Below, piece by piece: positions 54,498 through 63,210 of a DNA stretch of 64,000 nucleotides. The notes under the pieces were generated by a model that was not told where the DNA came from, ran no database searches, and saw only the letters and a list, made by a program, of their open reading frames with translations. The first letter of the stretch is position 1, and each line of letters starts with the position of its first letter. A program made the position numbers and the translations under genes. Source of the stretch: Streptomyces rishiriensis (GTDB lineage: Bacteria > Actinomycetota > Actinomycetes > Streptomycetales > Streptomycetaceae); assembly GCF_030815485.1 (NCBI RefSeq), contig NZ_JAUSWV010000002.1, forward strand, positions 4,836,001 through 4,900,000, read 5' to 3'.

Positions 54498-55538
54498 ATG
54501 CGGGAAACGGACATACGGCCGGCCGCGCCGACGGCGTCCGCCGGCGAAGCGCGAGCGCCGGGCGTCCGCCCGGCGCGGGAACTGCCCCGCAACTGGCCGC
54601 TGTTGCTGCTGGGCGCGGCGGTGGTGCCGGGCGTGCTGCTGGTGCTCGTCGGGCGGTCACTGGACGCGCCCGCGATGCAGGCGTGGCGGACGGTGTTCCT
54701 GGCCGTGACCGTGCAGGCGCTGCCGTTCCTGTTGCTGGGCACGGCTCTGTCGGGGGCGATCAACGCGTTCGTGCCGGCCCGGGTCTTCGGCCGGCTGCTG
54801 CCGAAGCGGGCCGCGCTGGCGGTGCCGGTCGCCGGGATGGCGGGCGTGGTGCTGCCGGGGTGCGAGTGCGCGTCGGTGCCGGTGGCGAACAGCCTGATCG
54901 GGCGGGGGGTCACTCCGGCCGCCGCGTTCGCGTTCCTGCTGTCGGCGCCCGCCGTGAACCCGGTGGTGCTCACCGCCACGGCCGTCGCCTTCCCGGGCAG
55001 TCCGGAGATGGTGCTGGCCCGCCTGCTCGCCTCGCTGGCCACCGCCGCCGCGATGGGCTGGCTGTGGCTCTGGCTGGGGCGCGAGGAGTGGTTGAAGCCC
55101 ACCGTCGTCCGGCACACCGGGCATGTGCCGGGACGCAGCCGGCTCACCGAGTTCCGGCGTGGTTTCCAGCACGACTTCCTGCACGCGGGAGGCTTCCTGG
55201 TGGTGGGGGCCATGGCGGCGGCGACCTTCAACGTGGCGGTGCCGCGCACGCTGCTCGACGCTTTCGCCGGTTCGCCGTGGCTGTCGGTGCTGTTCCTGGC
55301 GGCGCTGGCGATCGTGCTGGCGGTGTGCAGCGAGGCGGACGCGTTCGTGGCGGCCTCGCTGAGCGGGTTCTCGCCGGTCGCGCGGCTGGCGTTCATGGTG
55401 GTGGGGCCGATGGTCGACCTCAAGCTGATCGCACTCCAGGCGGGCACCTTCGGCCGGGCCTTCGCGGTGCGGTTCTCGGCGGCCACGGCGGTGGTGGCCG
55501 TGGTGTGCAGCGCGGTGATCGGAGGGGTGCTGCTGTGA
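54498..55538 (+). CDS. UPF0718-family permease
   Basis: This 346-residue integral membrane protein of the UPF0718 (DUF318) family has about eight helices. The motif VVLPGCECASVPVANSLIGRG, with its Cys pair, is the family hallmark. Some members are linked to metal or sulfur handling, but the role is unproven. It is coupled by GTGA overlap to the TIGR03943-type gene, and the MarR gene lies directly upstream. Start ATG 54498. Confidence 0.88.
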   Translation: MRETDIRPAAPTASAGEARAPGVRPARELPRNWPLLLLGAAVVPGVLLVLVGRSLDAPAMQAWRTVFLAVTVQALPFLLLGTALSGAINAFVPARVFGRLLPKRAALAVPVAGMAGVVLPGCECASVPVANSLIGRGVTPAAAFAFLLSAPAVNPVVLTATAVAFPGSPEMVLARLLASLATAAAMGWLWLWLGREEWLKPTVVRHTGHVPGRSRLTEFRRGFQHDFLHAGGFLVVGAMAAATFNVAVPRTLLDAFAGSPWLSVLFLAALAIVLAVCSEADAFVAASLSGFSPVARLAFMVVGPMVDLKLIALQAGTFGRAFAVRFSAATAVVAVVCSAVIGGVLL

Positions 55539-56431
55539 GGCGCTTCGCGCAGGTGGGGCTGCTGGTGCTGGGTGGCCTGGGGTTGCTGCACACCTCGCTG
55601 TTCACGGACGAGTACCTGCGGTACGTCAAGGAGGGAATGCGGCCGCTGCTGATCGCCTCCGGGGTACTGCTGGTGGTGCTCGGCGTGGCGGAGGCGTGGG
55701 CCTCCCCGCCGAACGGGGAGCGGGGGCACGACGAGCGGGGGCACGGCGGGCAGGGGTACGGCCGTGCGGAGTCCGGGGAGCGGGGGCACGGCGCGCAGGG
55801 GCGCGGAGAGCCGGGTCCCGGCCGTGGGCAGCGACATGAGGGGCACGGGGGTCACGAGAGTCGCGGAGAGCAGCACGCGGGGCAGGAGGGCCAGGAGGGG
55901 CATGGGCACGATCACTCCGCGGTTCCCCGGATCGCCTGGCTGCTGTTCCTGCCCGTGCTGAGCCTGCTCTTCTACGCGCCGCCCGCGCTCGGCTCCTACA
56001 CGGCCTCGCGGGAGCCGGCGAAGGCCGTCGCCGTACAGGAGGACGCCTTCGATCCGCTGCCCGCGACCTCCCCGCTGCCGATCACGCTCACCGACTTCAC
56101 CCAGCGGGTGCAGCAGGACCGGTCGCGGGCCATCCGGGGTCGCGCCGTCGTGATGACCGGGTTCGTCAGCCCGGCCCCGGGGAAGCGGGACGGCTGGTAT
56201 CTGACCCGGATCGTCGTCAACTGCTGTGCGGCGGACGCGTCGTCCGTGAAGGTGCTGGTCACGGGGGTCGCGGCGCCGAAGGCCGATACCTGGGTGAACG
56301 TCACCGGGACCTGGCGGGAGAGCGGCGCGCTGGGCACGTCGTCCGCGGCGGTCGCGTTGGACGCGCGGGCCGTGCAGAAGGTGCGCAAGCCGCTGAACGC
56401 GTACATGGACGCGCTGCCGCTCCCGTCCTGA
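55535..56431 (+). CDS. TIGR03943-family partner protein with His/Gly-rich loop
   Basis: This 298-residue protein has two N-terminal helices (LGGLGLLHTSLFTDEYLRYV and the following), a hydrophilic loop of about 75 residues packed with Gly and His (for example RHEGHGGHESRGEQHAG), another helix, and an exterior C-terminal domain with a Cys-Cys pair in VVNCCAADA. It is the usual partner of UPF0718 permeases and starts inside the stop codon of the permease gene. The His-rich loop could bind metal. A repeat-like DNA sequence (GGGGAGCGGGGGCACG copies) underlies it. Confidence 0.85.
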   Translation: MRRFAQVGLLVLGGLGLLHTSLFTDEYLRYVKEGMRPLLIASGVLLVVLGVAEAWASPPNGERGHDERGHGGQGYGRAESGERGHGAQGRGEPGPGRGQRHEGHGGHESRGEQHAGQEGQEGHGHDHSAVPRIAWLLFLPVLSLLFYAPPALGSYTASREPAKAVAVQEDAFDPLPATSPLPITLTDFTQRVQQDRSRAIRGRAVVMTGFVSPAPGKRDGWYLTRIVVNCCAADASSVKVLVTGVAAPKADTWVNVTGTWRESGALGTSSAAVALDARAVQKVRKPLNAYMDALPLPS

Positions 56432-56464
56432 ACGAGGCCCCCTGAGCGCCCCGGGGGGCGTCGC

Positions 56465-56881
56465 TTAGACGTCGGCGCCGTCCGCGCCGTCCGCGTCATA
56501 GCGTCGGCGGGCCGCCTGGACGTCGTCGAAGTGGGTCTCCGCCCAGTCCTTCACGGCCGTCAGCAGCAGCGCGAGATTGCTGCCGAGGGGGGTCAGCTCG
56601 TAGTCGACGCGGACGGGGACGGACGGGGTGACCGTGCGGGTCAGGATGCCGTCGCGTTCCAGGGAGCGCAGGGTCTGGGTGAGCATCTTCGGGCTGACGC
56701 CGGCGATCCTGCGGGCCAGGTCGCTGTAGCGCTGGGCGCCGGGGGCGAGGGCCGAGACGACCAGGCTGACCCACTTGTCGCTGAGGCGGTCCAGGAGCTG
56801 GTTGGTCGGGCAGCTGCGGAGGAAGGCGTCGTACTCGCTTCGGGCCTGCTCGCGCCGCTGGGCGGCGGTCGTGGTGGCCAT
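56465..56881 (-). CDS. HxlR-family transcriptional regulator
   Basis: This 138-residue winged-helix protein belongs to the HxlR (DUF24) family. The features are a Cys at about 24 in RSCPTNQLLDRLSDKW, and ALAPGAQRYSDLARRIAGVSPKMLTQTLRSLE (reading helix). Many HxlR proteins sense electrophiles or quinones through that Cys. It is divergent from a quinone-oxidoreductase-like gene with 178 bases between, so it likely controls it. Confidence 0.9.
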   Translation of the reverse strand: MATTTAAQRREQARSEYDAFLRSCPTNQLLDRLSDKWVSLVVSALAPGAQRYSDLARRIAGVSPKMLTQTLRSLERDGILTRTVTPSVPVRVDYELTPLGSNLALLLTAVKDWAETHFDDVQAARRRYDADGADGADV

Positions 56882-56916
56882 GGCGGCTCTCCTCCCGGTG
56901 ACGTAGGCACCTTCAG

Positions 56917-56942
56917 GTAACTACTTCCTCCTGGATAGTAAC
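56917..56942. promoter_or_regulatory. Candidate HxlR operator
   Basis: GTAACTA (56917-56923) and TAGTAAC (56936-56942) form an imperfect inverted repeat (6 of 7) in an AT-richer patch between the divergent hxlR-type and oxidoreductase genes. Confidence 0.4.
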
Positions 56943-57059
56943 TCTTCCTAGGGTTGCGGCAGCAAGAGGGCAGCGGGCGGGCGGCGTGAGACACGGGAGC
57001 TTCCCGGGGAGCCGTTCGCAAGCGGTCCCACAAGTGCCAGCCATATCAGGGGAGTTGTC

Positions 57060-57941
57060 ATGCGTGCAGCAGTGGTGCGGACGTTCGGCGGGCCCGAGGC
57101 CGTCGAGATCGTGGACGCGGAGCTGCCGGAGCCGGCCGCCCGGCAGGTCCGGATCAAGGTGGCGGCGGCCGCGCTGAACCCGGTGGACGCCGGGGTGCGC
57201 TCGGGCGTCTTCGGCGGCGCGGGCAAGCAGGTCGGACTCGGCTGGGACATCGCCGGGACGGTGGACGCGGTGGGAGTGGCCTCCGCGTGGAAGGTGGGAG
57301 AGGAGGTCGTGGCGCTCGACTACGGGATGGTCAAGCCGCTCGGCGCCCACGCGGAGTACGTCGTCGTCGACGCGGACGCGGTGGCGCTCGCGCCGGCTTC
57401 CGTGGACGCGGTGCACGCGGCGACGCTGCCGCTGAACGCGCTGACCGCCGCGCAGGCGCTGGACCTGCTGGCTCTGTCGCCGGGGCAGTCGTTGCTGGTC
57501 ACGGGCGGTGCGGGGGCGGTCGGCGGGTACGCCGTCCAGCTGGCCGCGCGGCGCGGGGTGGAGGTTGCCGTGCTGGCCAGGGCACAGGACGAGGAGTTCG
57601 TCCGGTCGCTGGGGGCCATCCGCTTCGAGGGCGGCGAGGGGGGCTTCGACGCGGTGCTCGACGCGGCGGTGCTCGGCTCCGAGGCGTTGGCCCTGGTGCG
57701 GGACGGGGGCGTGTACGTGGGGGTGATCCCGCAGGCTCAGCCCGCGTCGGAGCGAGGGATACGGACCGACGCCGTCGAGGTGAGCGCGGACGGGGCCCGG
57801 CTGGCGGAGCTGGTGCGGTCGGTGGACGCGGGGGAGCTGACCCTCCGGGTGGCCGAGACCTACGCCCTGGAGGACGCGGCGAAGGCGCACGCGCGGCTGG
57901 CAGAGGGCGGAGTCCGGGGCCGTGTGGTGCTGGTCCCCTAG
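57060..57941 (+). CDS. NADPH:quinone oxidoreductase-like protein (zinc-free MDR)
   Basis: This 293-residue protein has a medium-chain dehydrogenase/reductase fold without zinc-ligand cysteines. The nucleotide motif is LLVTGGAGAVGGYAVQLAA, and the N-terminal GroES-like part has AALNPVDAGVRSGVFGG. It probably reduces quinones or enals with NADPH. The HxlR regulator stands upstream, divergent. ATG 57060 follows CAGGGGAG. Confidence 0.88.
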   Translation: MRAAVVRTFGGPEAVEIVDAELPEPAARQVRIKVAAAALNPVDAGVRSGVFGGAGKQVGLGWDIAGTVDAVGVASAWKVGEEVVALDYGMVKPLGAHAEYVVVDADAVALAPASVDAVHAATLPLNALTAAQALDLLALSPGQSLLVTGGAGAVGGYAVQLAARRGVEVAVLARAQDEEFVRSLGAIRFEGGEGGFDAVLDAAVLGSEALALVRDGGVYVGVIPQAQPASERGIRTDAVEVSADGARLAELVRSVDAGELTLRVAETYALEDAAKAHARLAEGGVRGRVVLVP

Positions 57942-58006
57942 CGGGGGCCGCGACCCGGGCCCGCGCGGTCGAGGCGGCGTACAGGTCTCGGGCGGTGGGG
58001 GCGGGC

Positions 58007-58804
58007 TCAGAGGACGCGGTGCCTCGCGTACGTGGCAGGGGGGACCCCGATCGTGGTGGTGAAGTCGCGGACCAGGTGGGCCTGGTCCGCGTAGCCCAGG
58101 TCCGCGGCCAGGGCCGCCCAGTCCGCCGTCTCCTCGGCCTGCGCCCGTTCCAGGGCCTCGTGGATGCGGTAGCGCAGGATCACCCACTTGGGGCCCACGC
58201 CGACGTACGCGGCGAACAGCCGCTGGAGCAGGCGTACGGAGAGTCCCTCGTCGCTCGCGAGGTCCGCGACCTTGCGGATCGTGCGGTCGGTGCGGATGCG
58301 GTCGACGAGGGTCATCGCCAGGTCGGCCTGCGGGTCCGGGCGGGGGGTGCGGGCCGCCAGGAGATGGGCGTCGAGGGCGGCCACCCGGGCCTCCTCGTCG
58401 GCGGGGTCCAGCACCGGGGCCGGGTCGGTGCCGGTGAGGTGGACCCGGCGGCCCGTCCAGTGGGAGACCGGGTGCCCGGGGGCGAAGGGGCGGAAGCCGC
58501 CGGGGCGGAACTTGACGCCGCACACCCGCCCCCGCCCCTCCAGTTTCTGGGTGAAGAGCCCCTGCTGGACGCCGGCGATCTCGACGAAGGGCTCCTGGCC
58601 CTCGAACCGCTGGAAGACGAGGTGGACCGCGGGGTGCGGGACCACGTGCGAGACGTACGGCTCGGCCAGGTCCCAGTCGATCAGCCAGTAGTGCTCGACG
58701 TAGGGGCGCAGGGGCGGGGCCGGTTCGGGGCGGTGGAAGCGCACGCGTGCGAGGAAGTCCGCGGCGTCGACGATGCCCCGGGTGTCACGGCGTGGGGTGG
58801 CCAT
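58007..58804 (-). CDS. AraC-family transcriptional regulator
   Basis: This 265-residue regulator has a long N-terminal sensing domain (about 1-150, DUF6597-like, with YVEHYWLIDWDLAEPYVSHV) and a C-terminal AraC DNA-binding domain (LSVRLLQRLFAAYVGVGPKW; ALAADLGYADQAHLVRDFTTT). It is divergent from a luciferase-like monooxygenase gene 115 bases away, which it likely regulates. ATG 58804 is the start, as the domain begins close behind it. Confidence 0.88.
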   Translation of the reverse strand: MATPRRDTRGIVDAADFLARVRFHRPEPAPPLRPYVEHYWLIDWDLAEPYVSHVVPHPAVHLVFQRFEGQEPFVEIAGVQQGLFTQKLEGRGRVCGVKFRPGGFRPFAPGHPVSHWTGRRVHLTGTDPAPVLDPADEEARVAALDAHLLAARTPRPDPQADLAMTLVDRIRTDRTIRKVADLASDEGLSVRLLQRLFAAYVGVGPKWVILRYRIHEALERAQAEETADWAALAADLGYADQAHLVRDFTTTIGVPPATYARHRVL

Positions 58805-58880
58805 GTCCGGATCGTAGGACGGGGCACTGACATCGACGTCGGTAGGCGGAATAGCGGGAGCGGGGGAGGTGTTTGGCCGG

Positions 58881-58904
58881 TATAGTTTAACGGTCAACAA
58901 CTTT
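58881..58904 (+). promoter_or_regulatory. Candidate promoter and imperfect operator upstream of the monooxygenase gene
   Basis: TATAGT (58881-58886) could be a -10. It adjoins an imperfect palindrome AGTTTAACGGTCAACAACT (58884-58902) with AGTT/AACT ends. It lies in the intergenic region shared with the AraC-type gene. Confidence 0.35.
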
Positions 58905-58919
58905 GGAGGTTGAGCGACC

Positions 58920-60029
58920 ATGCAGTTCGGGATCTTCAGCGTCGGCGATGTCACGCCGGACCCCACCACGGGCCGTACGCCGACCGAGCGCGAGCGGATC
59001 AAGGCCATGGTCGCCATCGCGCAGAAGGCCGAGGAGGTGGGCCTCGACGTCTTCGCCACCGGCGAGCACCACAACCCGCCGTTCGTGCCCTCGTCCCCGA
59101 CGACGATGCTCGGTTACATAGCCGCGCGGACGGAGAGGCTGGTCCTCTCCACCTCCACCACCCTCATCACCACCAACGACCCGGTGAAGATCGCCGAGGA
59201 CTTCGCGATGCTCCAGCATCTGGCCGACGGGCGCGTCGACCTCATGATGGGGCGCGGGAACACCGGCCCGGTCTACCCCTGGTTCGGCCAGGACATCCGG
59301 CAGGGCATCAACCTCGCCATCGAGAACTACGCCCTGCTGCGCCGGCTGTGGCGCGAGGACGTGGTCGACTGGGAAGGCAAGTTCCGCACGGCCCTGCAGG
59401 GCTTCACCTCCACGCCGCGCCCGCTGGACGACGTGCCGCCGTTCGTGTGGCACGGCTCCATCCGCTCGCCCGAGATCGCCGAGCAGGCCGCGTTCTACGG
59501 CGACGGCTTCTTCCACAACAACATCTTCTGGCCGGCGGACCACACCAAGCGGATGGTCGAGCTGTACCGCGCCCGGTACGCGCACTACGGACACGGCACG
59601 CCCGAGCAGGCCATCGTGGGGCTCGGCGGGCAGGTCTTCATGCGGAAGAACGCGCAGGACGCGGTGCGCGAGTTCCGTCCGTACTTCGACAACGCGCCGG
59701 TGTACGGGCACGGGCCGTCGCTGGAGGACTTCACCGACCAGACCCCGCTGACCGTCGGCTCGCCGGAGCAGGTCATCGAGAAGACGCTCAGGTTCCGCGA
59801 GTACGCAGGCGACTACCAGCGCCAGCTGTTCCTCCTGGACCACGCCGGGCTGCCGCTGAAGACCGTGCTCGAGCAGCTCGACCTGCTCGGCGAGGAGGTC
59901 GTGCCGGTGCTGCGCAAGGAGTTCGCGGTCGGCCGTCCGGCCGAGGTGCCGGACGCGCCCACCCACGAGTCGCTGCTCAAGGCGGCCCAGGCGGCCCAGC
60001 CCACCCAGGAAGGGGTGAACGTCGTATGA
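58920..60029 (+). CDS. LLM-class flavin monooxygenase, CE1758 type
   Basis: This 369-residue luciferase-like monooxygenase uses reduced FMN and oxygen. Family features are the N-terminal FGIFSVGDV, EEVGLDVFATGEHHNPPF and the substrate-side DGFFHNNIFWPADH. The CE1758 subfamily is usually next to a CE1759-type FMN reductase, which is exactly what follows (ATGA overlap). ATG 58920 follows GGAGG. The organic substrate is unknown. The divergent AraC gene is a likely regulator. Confidence 0.9.
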   Translation: MQFGIFSVGDVTPDPTTGRTPTERERIKAMVAIAQKAEEVGLDVFATGEHHNPPFVPSSPTTMLGYIAARTERLVLSTSTTLITTNDPVKIAEDFAMLQHLADGRVDLMMGRGNTGPVYPWFGQDIRQGINLAIENYALLRRLWREDVVDWEGKFRTALQGFTSTPRPLDDVPPFVWHGSIRSPEIAEQAAFYGDGFFHNNIFWPADHTKRMVELYRARYAHYGHGTPEQAIVGLGGQVFMRKNAQDAVREFRPYFDNAPVYGHGPSLEDFTDQTPLTVGSPEQVIEKTLRFREYAGDYQRQLFLLDHAGLPLKTVLEQLDLLGEEVVPVLRKEFAVGRPAEVPDAPTHESLLKAAQAAQPTQEGVNVV

Positions 60030-60646
60030 AGCTCGTCGTCGTCTCGGCGGGGCTGAGCGTCCCGTCGTCGACCCGGCTGCTGGCCGACCGGCTGGCGACC
60101 GCGACCGCCGGGCGGGCCTCGGCGGAGGTCGGGGTGGAGGTCGTGGAGCTGCGTGATCTCGCCGTCGAGATCGCCCACAACTTCACCAACGGCTTCCCCG
60201 GCCGGAAACTGGCGTCCGCGCTGGCCTCGGTGACGGCGGCGGACGGGCTGATCGTCGTCACCCCGGTGTTCTCCGCGTCCTACAGCGGCCTGTTCAAGTC
60301 GTTCTTCGACGTGATCGACCCGGACGCGCTGGCGGGCAAGCCGGTGCTGATCGCCGCCACGGGCGGTTCCGCGCGGCACTCGCTGGTGCTCGAGCACGCC
60401 CTGCGGCCGCTCTTCTCGTACCTGCGCGCCGTGGTCGTCCCGACCGCCGTCTACGCCGCCTCCGAGGACTGGGGCGCGGAGGGCCTGCCCGAGCGGATCG
60501 AGCGGGCGGCGGGCGAGCTGGCGACACTGATGTCGGGCCTGTCCACACCGTCCGGACCGGTGCAGACCGAACAGGGCAAGGGCACGAAGGACGAGTTCAC
60601 GGTGGTGCCCTTCGCCGACCAGCTGGCCGCACTGGCCGCCCGCTGA
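60026..60646 (+). CDS. NADPH-dependent FMN reductase, CE1759 type
   Basis: This 206-residue flavodoxin-like reductase supplies reduced FMN to the upstream monooxygenase. It has MKLVVVSAGLSVPSSTRLLA near the flavin phosphate, TPVFSASYSGLFKSFFDVID and ATGGSARHSLVLEHALRPL. It is translationally coupled to the monooxygenase gene by the overlapping ATGA. Confidence 0.9.
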   Translation: MKLVVVSAGLSVPSSTRLLADRLATATAGRASAEVGVEVVELRDLAVEIAHNFTNGFPGRKLASALASVTAADGLIVVTPVFSASYSGLFKSFFDVIDPDALAGKPVLIAATGGSARHSLVLEHALRPLFSYLRAVVVPTAVYAASEDWGAEGLPERIERAAGELATLMSGLSTPSGPVQTEQGKGTKDEFTVVPFADQLAALAAR

Positions 60647-60880
60647 GCGCCGGACGATGACCTCCTGATCGCCGGGCGGGAAGGCGCGGCCCGCCCGGCG
60701 CTCGAGGAGATCCGGTCCGTCCGGCAGGGGAGGACGAGGCCGTACGGCCCGGAGCGGGGGTCCGGGGACGGCAGCCCGCGAGCAGAGCACGCCCACCCGG
60801 ACGGTGAGAGCCCAGTAAGAAGGGTGATCGTAGGACCGTCCCCACCGCCCAACCGCCGGAGGCCTTGCCAGACTGGCCTG

Positions 60881-61618
60881 GTGCCTCCCACCGTGCTGCT
60901 CGCCGAAGACGACCGTGCCATCCGCAACGCCCTGGAACGCGCCCTGACGCTGGAGGGCTACCGGGTGACCGCGGTCGCCGACGGCGTCGAGGCGCTGGCA
61001 CACGCCCACAAGAACCCGCCGGACGTGCTCGTCCTCGACGTGATGATGCCCGGCATCGACGGCCTCCAGGTCTGCCGGGTGCTGCGCGCCGAGGGCGACC
61101 GCACGCCCATTCTGATGCTGACCGCGCTGGTGGAGACCGCCGACCGGATCGCCGGTCTGGACGCGGGCGCCGACGACTACGTCGTGAAACCGTTCGACGT
61201 CGAGGAGGTCTTCGCCCGGCTGCGGGCGCTCCTGCGCCGCACCAGCCCCGACACCGCCCCCGAGGCCGCCACGCCGGTGCCGGAGGCCCCGAAGCGGGGT
61301 ACGGAGCGGGGTCCTGAGCGGCACGTGGACGCGGCCGGGCTGCGGATGGACCCACAGGCGCGGCGGGCGTGGCGGGGCGGACGCGAACTGGAACTGACCC
61401 GCACCGAGTTCGAGCTGCTGGAACTGCTGGTGCGCAACGCCGGGATCGTCCTGGACCACTCCACGATCTACGACCGTATCTGGGGCTACGACTTCGGTCC
61501 CGGCTCCAAGAACCTCGCCGTCTACGTCGGCTATCTGCGCCGCAAGCTCGACCAGCCGGGTGCCCCGCAGCTGATCCACACCGTGCGCGGGGTGGGTTAC
61601 GTGCTGCGGGAGGACTGA
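60881..61618 (+). CDS. OmpR-family response regulator
   Basis: This 245-residue regulator has a receiver domain (phospho-acceptor D53 in LVLDVMMPGIDG, acidic pair D10/D11, and Lys in VVKPFDVEE) and a winged-helix output domain with TRTEFELLELLVRNAG and TVRGVGYVL. GTG 60881 begins PPTVLLAEDD, the usual start of the receiver. A Pro/Glu-rich linker of about 25 residues separates the domains. It is followed by the sensor kinase gene 112 bases on. Confidence 0.92.
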   Translation: MPPTVLLAEDDRAIRNALERALTLEGYRVTAVADGVEALAHAHKNPPDVLVLDVMMPGIDGLQVCRVLRAEGDRTPILMLTALVETADRIAGLDAGADDYVVKPFDVEEVFARLRALLRRTSPDTAPEAATPVPEAPKRGTERGPERHVDAAGLRMDPQARRAWRGGRELELTRTEFELLELLVRNAGIVLDHSTIYDRIWGYDFGPGSKNLAVYVGYLRRKLDQPGAPQLIHTVRGVGYVLRED

Positions 61619-61619
61619 G

Positions 61620-61730
61620 TGGGTGAGTGGGTGAGTGGCGCAGAGCGAGCGGCCCGGGGCCGACGGTGAGACGGGGGACCGTGAGACGGGCCGACTGTGA
61701 GACGAGGACGACGGTGAGACGAGGACGCGA
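61620..61730 (+). repeat. GTGAGTGG and GTGAGACG tandem repeats between response regulator and sensor kinase
   Basis: The 112-base gap contains three GTGAGTG units (61620-61636), then GTGAGACG four times (roughly 61666-61720), with the last one close to the kinase start. It has no gene of its own. It could vary in length between strains. Confidence 0.65.
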
Positions 61731-63146
61731 GTGAGCCGTCCGGGTCGGTTGCTGTCCCGGCCACGGCCGAAGCTGGTGTCGCTGCGCACCACGTTCGCGG
61801 TGTCCTTCGCCGCCGTGACGGCCGCGGTCACCGTGCTCGTCGGCGTCCTGTCGTACTCGGCGGCCGCCCGGCTGGTCCGGGTCGACCAGGAGTCGGTGTT
61901 CGACGAGGTCGTGCAGGACCTGCGGGACGAGGTGCGCGACCACCGGATGGCGGCGGCCGACTTCTCCTCCTCCGCGCCGGGCCACGACATCGTGCGGCCG
62001 GCCCGTACGGACGTACAGGTGCTGGGCGCGGACGGCTCGGTCGTGGACAGCGGCAGCCCCGGACTGCCCGTCGTGTCCGCCGACCGCGCGATCGCGGCGG
62101 CCGCGGCGGCGGGACGGATCACCGAGCACGAGGACGTCGACGTCGGCAGCGACGTCTACCGCGTCGCGACCGTCTCACTGGGCGGCGGCCGGGGAGCGGT
62201 GCAGGTGGCGCAGGAGTTCAGCGACACCGAGGACCTGCTGCGGGCCCTCCAGCAGCGCACGCTGGTCCTGATGATCGCGGTGGTGACGGCCGCGGGGCTG
62301 TTCGGCTGGTGGCTGGCCCGGCGCATCACCCACCGCCTGGTCATCCTGACCACCGCCGCCGAGGACGTCGCCCGCACCCGCCGGCTCGGCGTGCAGGTGC
62401 CGGTCACCGGGCACGACGAGGTGGGGCGGCTGGGCCGCGCCTTCGACCGCATGCTCGGCCGGCTCGCCCAGTCGGAGGAGGACCAGCGGCGGCTGGTCCA
62501 GGACGCGGGGCACGAGCTGCGCACACCGCTCACCTCGCTGCGTACGAACATCTCGCTGCTGCGCCGCATCGACGAGCTGCCCCTCGACACCCGCGACGAA
62601 CTGGTGGCGGATCTGACCCAGGAGGCCCGGGAACTGACCGACCTGGTCAACGAGCTCGTCGACCTCGCCGCCGGCCAGTCCGACACCGAGCCGCCGCGCA
62701 GGCTGGACCTGGCCGACCTCGCGGAGGAGGTCGCCGGTCTGGCACGGCGCCGCACCGGGCGGTCGGTCGTGATCCGGACGAGCGGTGACACCACCCTCTA
62801 CGGGCGGCCGGGCATGCTTCAGCGGGCGCTGTCCAACCTCGTGGAGAACGCGACCAAGTTCGACCGCGAGGGCGGAACGCCCGTCGAGATCGCCGTCACC
62901 GGGCCCTCCCGGCCGGGCGTCGTCCGCGTCGAGGTCCTCGACCGCGGTCCCGGTATCGCCGAGGCCGACCTGACCCGCGTCTTCGACCGCTTCTACCGCG
63001 CCGCCGACGCCCGTTCCCTGCCGGGCTCGGGCCTGGGCCTGTCGATCGTGCGCGAGGTGGCCCTGGCACACGAGGGCGCGCCCTTCGCACACCGGCGGGC
63101 GGGCGGCGGCTCGGTGATCGGGTTCACGGTGGGCGGCGGGTTGTGA
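61731..63146 (+). CDS. HAMP-domain sensor histidine kinase
   Basis: This 471-residue membrane kinase has a short N-terminus, membrane helix (about 17-40), exterior sensor of about 130 residues, second helix (about 180-200), HAMP region, and the kinase core. The phosphorylated His is H261 in QDAGHELRTPLTSLR. The N box is NLVENATKFD, G1 is DRGPGIAEADL, and G2 is GSGLGLSIVREV. It pairs with the adjacent response regulator. GTG 61731 is chosen as the start; the signal is unknown. Confidence 0.9.
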   Translation: MSRPGRLLSRPRPKLVSLRTTFAVSFAAVTAAVTVLVGVLSYSAAARLVRVDQESVFDEVVQDLRDEVRDHRMAAADFSSSAPGHDIVRPARTDVQVLGADGSVVDSGSPGLPVVSADRAIAAAAAAGRITEHEDVDVGSDVYRVATVSLGGGRGAVQVAQEFSDTEDLLRALQQRTLVLMIAVVTAAGLFGWWLARRITHRLVILTTAAEDVARTRRLGVQVPVTGHDEVGRLGRAFDRMLGRLAQSEEDQRRLVQDAGHELRTPLTSLRTNISLLRRIDELPLDTRDELVADLTQEARELTDLVNELVDLAAGQSDTEPPRRLDLADLAEEVAGLARRRTGRSVVIRTSGDTTLYGRPGMLQRALSNLVENATKFDREGGTPVEIAVTGPSRPGVVRVEVLDRGPGIAEADLTRVFDRFYRAADARSLPGSGLGLSIVREVALAHEGAPFAHRRAGGGSVIGFTVGGGL

Positions 63147-63210
63147 CGGGGGTGAGCGTACGTCTGACCGGGCCTCGCGGTCGCGAAACCCGGTCTGCTC
63201 GAAACCGGTC

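Noticed and set aside
61619..61730. CRISPR-like array
   Set aside because: Units are 7-8 bases with irregular spacing and no unique spacers. This is simple sequence repetition.
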